Source of the DNA: Candidatus Poribacteria bacterium
Lineage (GTDB): Bacteria; Abyssobacteria; SURF-5
Assembly: GCA_016215705.1 (NCBI GenBank)
Contig: JACRIR010000258.1
Span: 1 to 6,147 of the forward strand
Length of the DNA: 6,147 bases
Reading direction: 5' to 3'
Below are positions 1-5,697 of this stretch, piece after piece. Positions within the stretch are counted from its first letter, which is position 1. Each line of letters starts with the position of its first letter. Under the pieces are notes generated by a model. That model had not been told where the DNA came from, did no database searches, and saw only the letters and a program-made list of their open reading frames with translations. The position numbers and the translations under genes were made by a program.

Positions 1-86
1 AACGGGCTCAGCCGCGCTGATGAAGGCCAATGCACGCGGATAGTGTGGAACGACGGGTATTCCTCAACTATAAGGTTGCGAAAACA

Positions 87-117
87 GCAGGGGCGCGGCG
101 TTGCGCCGTGCCCCTGC
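87..117. repeat. 14-bp hairpin with 3-nt loop
   Basis: The left arm GCAGGGGCGCGGCG and right arm CGCCGTGCCCCTGC pair over 14 positions, with one G-T wobble, around a TTG loop. It is very GC-rich and would be stable as RNA or as single-stranded DNA. On the + strand no T-tract follows. On the - strand the stem is followed by TGTTTTCG, so a weak intrinsic terminator reading leftward is possible, although I see no gene feeding into it. It could also end transcription of a gene lying left of the window if termination does not need a U-tract. Confidence 0.5.
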
Positions 118-153
118 GTTGACTGCATTCTCAATCGCTATTGTGGTTGTCAG

Positions 154-176
154 TCACGAAGCCTATGGTTTCGTGA
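154..176. repeat. 10-bp hairpin with 3-nt loop
   Basis: TCACGAAGCC and GGTTTCGTGA pair over ten positions, with one G-T wobble, around a TAT loop. It lies 36 bases after the hairpin at 87-117 and has the same design of a trinucleotide loop and a single wobble. There is no adjacent T-tract. Function unknown. Confidence 0.45.
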
Positions 177-485
177 ACGTCCATATTTGCCCGCTATTTA
201 CGTAGGTTACGGGCTGGTGGTTTAAATCTCTTCCGCTAACCTTCCAGTACACTGTCCTACCGGAGTATCTTCATGAATCTCATCGTGATTCCTCCTTTAG
301 CATTTTCGACTGAAACCTTCTGTGGATACTCTGTAAAGCATCACTCGCCATCTGATGGCATCTGCTATGGAGAATGTGGTTGCCTTTGATGCACACAGAA
401 AGCGTCGGTGCATCTCTCGGGACCATACTGAAGTGCTAATTACCGGCCAATCGAGAAGATGTCCTATGCAGCAGACAAACAAGTC

Positions 486-523
486 AAGGAAGGAAGGAAG
501 GAAGGAAGGAAGGAAGGAAGGAG
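486..523 (+). repeat. (AAGG)9 microsatellite
   Basis: Nine perfect AAGG units at 486-521 are followed by AG. The + strand is pure purine, with GG runs separated by AA, which allows two-tetrad G-quadruplex or triplex structures. Each unit also resembles a Shine-Dalgarno core. Such tracts change length by slipped-strand mispairing. No credible reading frame crosses it, so a phase-variation role is not supported. Translation of the tract gives only KEGR repeats. Confidence 0.9.
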
Positions 524-612
524 TATCAGCCGTCTTCGTGATTCAATCATGGAAGAGGGGGCGCCGGGGAAAAGTGGAATAGTGAAAAAAGGATACGAAA
601 AGTCGCGGGTCA

Positions 613-633
613 CGAGTCGGGAGTCCCGGCTCG
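613..633. repeat. 9-bp hairpin in a GAGTC-rich spacer
   Basis: CGAGTCGGG and CCCGGCTCG pair over nine positions, with one G-T wobble, around an AGT loop. The surrounding spacer (604-633) is made of GGGTCACGAGTC-type words that resemble the GTCGAAGGTC words found in the spacers at about 3276 and 5621. No T-tract follows. Confidence 0.4.
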
Positions 634-681
634 AAGCTGACATGAAGGGAGAAGCGGGATAATTTGCCCGCGTGCCCATGC

Positions 682-707
682 CTCTGCGACCCTCCGCGCA
701 CTCTGCG
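682..707 (+). repeat. CTCTGCG-type triplicated spacer word
   Basis: Three related heptamers, CTCTGCG (682-688), CTCCGCG (692-698) and CTCTGCG (701-707), are spaced 9 to 10 bases apart and end in GCGGTT. The same design, a repeated short word closing on GTGGTT or GCGGTGA, recurs at 1594-1624 and 3407-3460. This is why I treat it as one copy of a dispersed spacer-repeat family. Confidence 0.5.
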
Positions 708-762
708 GTTTATTTGATTTGTCGTTGAAGTGGGGTAATTAACGGGAATCTGAAGCGCCGCG

Positions 763-809
763 AACATGTTTATATCACATACGTAGATGTATGTCAAGAG
801 AAATATTTC
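763..809. repeat. Cluster of AT-rich palindromes upstream of mntA
   Basis: Three palindromes lie close together: AACATGTT (763-770), ACATAC with GTATGT separated by six bases (777-794), and the perfect GAAATATTTC (800-809). They sit 120 to 160 bases upstream of the mntA start. They could be protein-binding sites or part of an unrecognised control region. Short palindromes are expected by chance in AT-rich DNA, so the weight is low. Confidence 0.3.
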
Positions 810-879
810 AAGAATCGGTTTCTGACTGTAAATGCGTTTGTGAACCATAAGTATAACTCACTTCAAGAGAAGGGCAAAC

Positions 880-894
880 GGTCAAGAATTGACC
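880..894. promoter_or_regulatory. Inverted repeat over the mntA -35, candidate operator
   Basis: GGTCAA and TTGACC form a perfect six-base inverted repeat around GAA. The right arm is exactly the proposed -35 hexamer of the mntA promoter, so a protein bound here would block sigma70 recognition. This fits an autorepressed toxin-antitoxin operon. MntA itself carries no recognisable DNA-binding domain, so the repressor would be either the MntA-HepT complex or another protein. Confidence 0.45.
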
Positions 895-916
895 TGAAAA
901 CCAACTCTGATATAAT
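889..916 (+). promoter_or_regulatory. Sigma70-type promoter of mntA-hepT
   Basis: TTGACC (889-894), a 16-base spacer and a perfect TATAAT (911-916) form a strong promoter. TGA immediately before the -10 also gives an extended -10 element. Transcription should begin near 922-924, only two to four bases before the ATG at 926, so the mRNA would be leaderless or nearly so. This agrees with the absence of a Shine-Dalgarno before mntA. Confidence 0.75.
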
Positions 917-925
917 AGTGGTGTC

Positions 926-1231
926 ATGAGATCGAATATAAATGTGCCACGCGAAAGTCTCGTCGAGTTCTGCCGCCGCAGACGTATCAAGAGGCTGTCG
1001 TTTTTTGGTTCCGTGCTGCGCCAGGATTTCACTCCGGAGAGCGATGTGGACGTGTTGGTCGAATTCGAATCCGGCACGATCGTCGGCTTCTTCGAATTGC
1101 ATGACATCGAGGGGGAGCTTTCTCGCATTCTGGGCGATCGCAAGGTGGACCTCCATACTCCAGGAGGGCTCAGCCGATACATACGCGACCGCGTGCTGGG
1201 CGAGGCAGAGGTGCAGTATGACGCAGCGTGA
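926..1231 (+). CDS. mntA: MntA-like nucleotidyltransferase antitoxin
   Basis: This 101-residue protein is a minimal MNT-fold nucleotidyltransferase, the antitoxin partner of HEPN toxins. The signature GSX10DXD is present: Gly28-Ser29, then Asp40 and Asp42 as metal ligands, with a further Asp75 in KVDLHT as the probable third carboxylate. From work on this family, MntA transfers AMP from ATP to a tyrosine of HepT next to its catalytic His, which disarms the RNase in the cytoplasm. The length is normal for the minimal form. I chose the ATG at 926 because it lies just downstream of a strong -10. There is no Shine-Dalgarno, which implies leaderless translation, and an in-frame GTG at 944 is the only close alternative. 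The gene overlaps hepT by 14 bases, which implies coupled translation. It appears intact although its partner is not. Confidence 0.9.
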   Translation: MRSNINVPRESLVEFCRRRRIKRLSFFGSVLRQDFTPESDVDVLVEFESGTIVGFFELHDIEGELSRILGDRKVDLHTPGGLSRYIRDRVLGEAEVQYDAA

Positions 1232-1493
1232 TCCGACGGTGCGCCTGTTCCACATGAGGGATTTCGCGCGCAAAGCTATGGATATGGCAAGGGGGCGCGA
1301 AAGGGACGACCTCGACGATGATGAGATGTTCCAACTGGCCTTGACCCGCTTGGTTGAACTAATTGGAGAAGCGGCCAGCCAATCTCCAAAGGACACCCGT
1401 GAGAAGTATCCGCAAATTCCGTGGCAAAAGATAACAGGAATGCGACACCGTCTTATTCACGAATACGACATGGTGGACATCGATGTTCTCTAG
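1218..1493 (+). CDS. hepT: HepT-like HEPN toxin, truncated by in-frame TAG
   Basis: The 91-residue product is a HEPN (DUF86/HepT) protein, the RNase toxin partner of MntA. The catalytic RX4HXY motif is complete: Arg76, His81 and Tyr83, the last being the expected AMPylation site. The preceding helices also fit the family, with an ELIGEA segment at about 47-52 and KYPQIPW at about 63-69. The start at 1218 overlaps the mntA end and has AGAGG at 1207-1211 with six-base spacing. At codon 92 a TAG interrupts the frame where HepT proteins usually carry Trp in a VW-x-x-V-x-x-DLP segment, so a single TGG-to-TAG change explains it. The following 21 codons still read as a normal HepT C-terminus. Loss of the last helix probably inactivates or destabilises the toxin. 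Suppression or sequencing error remain possible. Confidence 0.88.
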   Translation: MTQRDPTVRLFHMRDFARKAMDMARGRERDDLDDDEMFQLALTRLVELIGEAASQSPKDTREKYPQIPWQKITGMRHRLIHEYDMVDIDVL

Positions 1494-1559
1494 GATACCG
1501 TCAAATACGATCTTCCGCCACTGCTTGCCGAACTCGAAAACATAACGGGCCCAGCGTGA
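1494..1559 (+). pseudogene. Severed C-terminal tail of hepT
   Basis: Immediately after the TAG at 1491-1493 the same frame stays open for 21 codons and ends at the TGA at 1557-1559. It encodes a tail beginning DTVKYDLPPLLAEL, which matches the normal last helix of HepT. With the tail the protein would be 113 residues, the usual family length. No further disabling change is visible, which points to a recent substitution, a suppressed codon or a base-call error rather than old decay. Confidence 0.8.
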
Positions 1560-1593
1560 CGATTTCTCGACCCCGCCCCTGAACCACAATGTT

Positions 1594-1620
1594 CCCCGTG
1601 GCTCCCCCGTGCTCCCCGTG
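1594..1620 (+). repeat. CCCCGTG triplicated spacer word
   Basis: CCCCGTG occurs at 1594-1600, 1605-1611 and 1614-1620, and the third copy closes on GTGGTTC. The outer pair GAACCAC (1581-1587) and GTGGTTC (1618-1624) is a perfect seven-base inverted repeat. The design matches the CTCTGCG word at 682-707. It lies just after the hepT remnant and before T-rich DNA. Confidence 0.5.
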
Positions 1621-1647
1621 GTTCACAATTCTTTTTCTTTTGTTTGG

Positions 1648-1675
1648 TTGCGACCATGCCGCCATGTGATAGAAT
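1648..1675 (+). promoter_or_regulatory. Possible promoter of the MBL hydrolase gene
   Basis: TTGCGA (1648-1653), a 16-base spacer and TAGAAT (1670-1675) make a plausible sigma70-type promoter. Transcription would start near 1682 and leave a leader of about 265 bases composed largely of spacer repeats. It is the best match I found in this spacer by eye, but it is far from the gene, and a promoter closer to the gene could have been missed. Confidence 0.35.
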
Positions 1676-1695
1676 AGCCGTCATCAGCTAAAGAC

Positions 1696-1723
1696 GGTTC
1701 ATGGTTCATGGTTCAGGGTTGAA
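1696..1723 (+). repeat. Degenerate GGTTCAT heptamer array
   Basis: Four tandem heptamers, GGTTCAT, GGTTCAT, GGTTCAG and GGTTGAA, run without spacers. It is preceded by a small CCGTC/GACGG inverted repeat (1678-1682 with 1692-1696). Function unknown. The units are too short and lack spacers, so this is not CRISPR. Confidence 0.75.
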
Positions 1724-1822
1724 TCAGAAAAGGAAGATTGGATTCCCGCCGTCCGACCCGGCCAAAGGGAGAGCATGCTTCGCAGGAATGATAAAGAGGA
1801 GGGAATGTCATTCGCTTTTTAG

Positions 1823-1931
1823 TTCGTGACATTCGTGATCCAAGAGATTTTTCTTGTTGTCGCCTGAATTTGTGTAATTCGTGTTCCAAAGAGTCTTTTC
1901 TTTGTGCCTTCGTGACTTTGTGGTGAGATTT
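1823..1931 (+). repeat. TTCGTGA / CTTTGTGGTGAGATTT repeat block, left copy
   Basis: TTCGTGA-like words occur at 1823, 1832, 1878 and 1909, followed by CTTTGTG (1900-1906) and CTTTGTGGTGAGATTT (1916-1931). The last 16 bases recur in inverted orientation at 3367-3382 with a single difference. TTCGTGA-like words also recur inverted at 3343-3366. The right edge is only two bases from the AAAGGAG ribosome binding site of the MBL gene, so the repeat forms the proximal leader of that mRNA. Confidence 0.65.
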
Positions 1932-1946
1932 TGAAAGGAGTCTCTT

Positions 1947-3215
1947 ATGGGAGCGGTTTTGGAGTTGGCGGAGAAATATTGGAAGGGCGAGGTAACGACG
2001 TATGAGCGGCATCCGTTTGCGGGTCTCGAGATGCTTGAGGAGGTTGCGGAACGGACGGTGTTCTATAACGCCTTTTCCGGTGTGACGGCATTCGATACCG
2101 ATGACGGATTAGTGATAGTGGATACGGGCACGTTTTTCAATCAGGAGATCGTGTTCCAGGCGATTCGGGAGTGGTCGAAGGCGCGGCTGAACACTGCAAT
2201 TTTCACGCACGGACATGTGGACCATGTGTTTGGCGTGCCTCTCTATGCAAACGAGGCCAAGGAGCGCGGCTGGGCGCGGCCACGAGTGGTCGCGCACGAG
2301 GCGGTTCCGCCTCGGTTCGACCGCTATATCCTCACCGCCGGCTACAATGGAGTCATAAATCAGCGTCAGTTCGCGCAACACGTCCAGTGGCCGACTTCGT
2401 ATACGTATCCTGATGTCACTTATCGTGATTCAATGAGTCTTACGGTCGGCGGATTGCGCTTTGAGCTGAATCACGCGCGAGGAGAGACGGACGATCACAC
2501 GTGGGTGTGGGTTCCCGCACGGAGAGTGCTCTGCACGGGCGACCTCATCATCTGGGCTGTGCCCAATGGTGGGAATCCGCAGAAGGTCCAGCGGTATTGC
2601 GGCGACTGGGCGGCGGCCCTCCGGAGAATGGCCGGACTGAACGCAAAGGTCTTATGTCCGGGCCACGGCATCGTGGTAGTGGGGGAGGAGCGTGTCCGGC
2701 AGATACTCACCGACACGGCGGAGCTTCTTGAGTCGCTGTACGAGCAGGCGCTCCGGCTGATGAATGAAGGCGCGACGCTTGATGCCGTCATCCATTCGGT
2801 CAAATCGCCTGCTCATCTTGCGAAGAGACCATACCTGCAACCGGTGTATGATGAATCGCAGTACATTGTCCGGAACATCTGGCGATTATACGGAGGCTGG
2901 TACGACGGGAATCCGGCGCACGTGAAACCAGCGCCCGAAGCGGAACAGGCGACGGAAATCGCGCGACTGGCCGGAGGCGTTTCCGCGCTCGTCGAACGCG
3001 CGCGCAAGCTTGCTCAAGAAGGCAACCTGCGTCTCGCGTGCCACGTCATCGAATGGGCGTACGCTGTTGCCCCAAACGACCGCGCAGTCCACGAAGCCCG
3101 GGCCGAGGTCTATGGCCGGCGCGCCGACACCGAGACTGCTCTAATGACCATGAACATCTATCGCGCGGCGGAAAGAGAGTCAAGAGAGAAGTGCGAAGTG
3201 CCTAAAGTGAGCTAA
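1947..3215 (+). CDS. MBL-fold hydrolase with alkylsulfatase-type dimerisation domain
   Basis: This 422-residue protein combines an N-terminal metallo-beta-lactamase fold (about 35-245) with a helical C-terminal region (about 255-410) resembling the alkylsulfatase dimerisation domain, including PYLQPVYDESQYIVRNIW at about 295-312. Metal-site motifs are visible: VDTG (58-61), HGHVDH (88-93), Asp199 in TGDL and His240 in PGHG. At the position where many MBL enzymes have a ligand His in PGHT, this protein has Glu180 in GETDDH, recalling the Glu ligands of SdsA1-type alkylsulfatases. It lacks the C-terminal SCP2-like domain of full-length alkylsulfatases (about 650 residues) and has no signal peptide, so it is probably cytoplasmic. 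The substrate is unknown; sulfate ester hydrolysis is a guess from homology. The start has AAAGGAG at 1934-1940 with six-base spacing. The last residues are encoded by a repeat. Confidence 0.9.
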   Translation: MGAVLELAEKYWKGEVTTYERHPFAGLEMLEEVAERTVFYNAFSGVTAFDTDDGLVIVDTGTFFNQEIVFQAIREWSKARLNTAIFTHGHVDHVFGVPLYANEAKERGWARPRVVAHEAVPPRFDRYILTAGYNGVINQRQFAQHVQWPTSYTYPDVTYRDSMSLTVGGLRFELNHARGETDDHTWVWVPARRVLCTGDLIIWAVPNGGNPQKVQRYCGDWAAALRRMAGLNAKVLCPGHGIVVVGEERVRQILTDTAELLESLYEQALRLMNEGATLDAVIHSVKSPAHLAKRPYLQPVYDESQYIVRNIWRLYGGWYDGNPAHVKPAPEAEQATEIARLAGGVSALVERARKLAQEGNLRLACHVIEWAYAVAPNDRAVHEARAEVYGRRADTETALMTMNIYRAAERESREKCEVPKVS

Positions 3216-3228
3216 AGTGCCTAAAGTA
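3196..3228 (+). repeat. AAAGTGCCT repeat spanning the MBL stop codon
   Basis: The word AAGTG(CCT) recurs as AAGTGCCT, AAAGTGAGCT, AAAGTGCCT and AAAGT. The stop codon of the MBL gene (TAA, 3213-3215) lies inside the second unit, so the last residues (EVPKVS) come from repeat DNA. The repeat either inserted at the gene end or expanded there. Confidence 0.7.
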
Positions 3229-3375
3229 ATGAAAAGATTTGGGGGGAAAAGGGGAAACGGAATTACAGAGAGTCGAAGGTCAAAGGTCATAAGAGGCGAT
3301 GTGGGAAAAGGCAAAAGAAGCAAAAGAGATGGATCACGGATGACGAATGGAACGAATTACGAATGGAAATCTCAC

Positions 3376-3433
3376 CGCAAAGGCGCAAAGGCAAGCTTCC
3401 TGATATCTTTGTGCTTCCTTTGCGAACTTTGCG
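3376..3433. repeat. CGCAAAG / CTTTGCG inverted repeat at convergent junction
   Basis: CGCAAAG (3376-3382) and CGCAAAGG (3384-3391) pair with CCTTTGCG (3417-3424) and CTTTGCG (3427-3433), giving a 15-bp stem with a small internal loop and a 25-base apical loop. No T-tract follows on either strand, so it is not a classical intrinsic terminator. Its position between convergent genes makes a transcription-blocking or transcript-end-stabilising role plausible. Confidence 0.5.
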
Positions 3434-3463
3434 CTTTGGGTCTATGATCCTTTGCGGTGAAGG

Positions 3464-3487
3464 AGATTCTTCGCTTCGCTCAGAATG
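3464..3487 (-). repeat. HSERSEES-coding dispersed repeat word
   Basis: Read on the - strand, these 24 bases encode HSERSEES, a peptide I recognise from many spurious ORFs in unrelated bacterial genomes, where it marks a dispersed intergenic word. The outer bases form an ATTCT/AGAAT inverted repeat (3466-3470 with 3482-3486) around an AGCGAAGCGA core. Here it follows CTTTGCGGTGA directly, joining two repeat types. The biological role is unknown to me. Confidence 0.65.
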
Positions 3488-3601
3488 ACGAACTGGTTGT
3501 GGAATCAGTGCAAATCCGCGGAATCTGTGGATAAAGAGATGTTCTGGATCCGTGAAGTTCGTGGTTCCCAAAACAGTTCCTGGTTCTGCTTTCTATCCGC
3601 G

Positions 3602-3621
3602 TTTATCGGCGTTCATCGGCG
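3602..3621 (+). repeat. Tandem ATCGGCG word at the lyase 3' end
   Basis: TTTATCGGCG and TTCATCGGCG are adjacent ten-base units, preceded by a CTATCCGCG word, and end 12 bases before the lyase stop codon (complement of 3634-3636). They resemble the ATCCGTGTTCATCCGTG spacer words found in many environmental bacteria. They would lie in the proximal 3' untranslated region of the lyase mRNA. Confidence 0.5.
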
Positions 3622-3633
3622 GTTGAATATGCC

Positions 3634-5538
<1,905 letters not shown>

Positions 5539-5567
5539 ATTATAGCGAGAACAACGCCGGATGTCAA
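5539..5567 (-). promoter_or_regulatory. Consensus sigma70-type promoter of the regulator-lyase gene
   Basis: Read on the - strand, TTGACA (complement of 5562-5567) and TATAAT (complement of 5539-5544) are both perfect consensus hexamers with an optimal 17-base spacer. Transcription should start near 5532, giving a leader of about 36 bases. A promoter this strong usually needs a repressor, consistent with the repeats just downstream. Confidence 0.85.
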
Positions 5568-5596
5568 GAAGAATTATTGACAGAAGAATTATTGAA
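5567..5596 (-). repeat. 15-bp tandem duplication next to the -35 box
   Basis: AGAAGAATTATTGAC (5567-5581) is followed at once by the same sequence with a final A (5582-5596), so 14 of 15 bases match. On the - strand it is an AT-rich direct repeat abutting the -35, where an UP element or an activator would contact RNA polymerase. The near identity suggests a recent duplication or selection for paired sites. Confidence 0.75.
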
Positions 5597-5697
5597 GCGC
5601 GAAAGGAACCGTTAGGGGCCAAAGGTCGAAAGTCGAAGGTCTAAGGAGTCGGACACGATTCTTGAACGGGGCACACGGGGAGCGCCGGCGAAACATA

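Larger units (their letters stand above)
1..879. other. Gene-poor region with hairpins and simple repeats
   Basis: I find no convincing gene here. The only protein-like scrap is a 13-codon + strand tail ending at the TAG at 41-43 (last residues ALMKANARG), which could be the end of a gene to the left but is too short to support. The remaining open frames are short, rich in Arg, Ser or Cys, and run through hairpins or repeats. The region contains two tight hairpins (87-117 and 154-176), a tetranucleotide tract (486-523), a third hairpin (613-633), a CTCTGCG-type triplet repeat (682-707) and AT-rich palindromes (763-809). On the - strand at about 261-294, a strong AAAGGAGG Shine-Dalgarno precedes an ATG, but the frame closes after eight codons. 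This looks like either gene debris or spacer DNA. Confidence 0.55.
1560..1946. other. Repeat-filled spacer between hepT and the MBL gene
   Basis: No gene is supported in these 387 bases. In order they hold a CCCCGTG repeat bounded by GAACCAC and GTGGTTC (1581-1624) and running into a T-rich stretch (1629-1645), a possible promoter (1648-1675), a GGTTCAT heptamer array (1696-1723), and a TTCGTGA/CTTTGTG repeat block (1823-1931) that leads directly into the ribosome binding site of the MBL gene. The inverted repeat followed by T-rich DNA could terminate the hepT transcript, but the 30-base loop makes that weak. Confidence 0.6.
3216..3633. other. Repeat spacer between convergent MBL and lyase genes
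   Basis: No gene is supported. The two short open frames here read through repeats and give Lys/Arg-rich or CFLCELCAL-type sequence typical of spurious translation. In order the spacer holds a GTCGAAGGTCAAAGGTC word (3274-3290), an inverted copy of the block found before the MBL gene (3331-3391), a 15-bp stem (3376-3433), a CTTTGCGGTGA copy in the opposite orientation (3450-3460), the HSERSEES-coding word (3464-3487), a CCGCGGAATCTGTGGAT-type word (about 3517-3533) and tandem ATCGGCG words (3602-3621). It lies at a convergent junction, where transcription from both sides must stop. Confidence 0.65.

Noticed and set aside
2-43. Thirteen-codon + strand tail ending in TAG at the left edge
   Set aside because: It could be the end of a gene outside the window, but it is too short to tell from chance.
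43-225. 60-residue + strand open frame
   Set aside because: It reads straight through both hairpins, is rich in Cys and Arg with no domain character, and has no ribosome binding site.
355-662. Two + strand frames containing KEGRKEGR and the matching - strand frame
   Set aside because: They are translations of the AAGG microsatellite, which has no stops in several frames. The flanking sequence is not protein-like.
942-1217. Upstream extension of the hepT frame
   Set aside because: It overlaps mntA out of frame. HepT homology and a ribosome binding site both place the true start at 1218.
863-1396. 177-residue - strand frame opposite mntA and hepT
   Set aside because: It is antisense to two well-supported overlapping genes and shows no recognisable domain.
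1581-1645. Inverted repeat plus T-rich run considered as the hepT terminator
   Set aside because: The stem is only seven base pairs with a 30-base loop, and the T-run begins several bases after the stem, so it is not a convincing intrinsic terminator.
1696-1723. Heptamer array considered as a CRISPR or plasmid iteron
   Set aside because: The units are seven bases with no spacers, there is no Cas or replication gene, and the units degenerate along the array.
2495-2803. 102-residue - strand frame inside the MBL gene
   Set aside because: It is a Ser/Arg-rich shadow of a gene whose + strand product carries a complete metal-binding motif set.
3217-3571. Short open frames on both strands in the convergent spacer
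   Set aside because: They consist of Lys/Arg-rich, CFLCELCAL-type and HSERSEES translations of dispersed repeats, with no ribosome binding site or domain.
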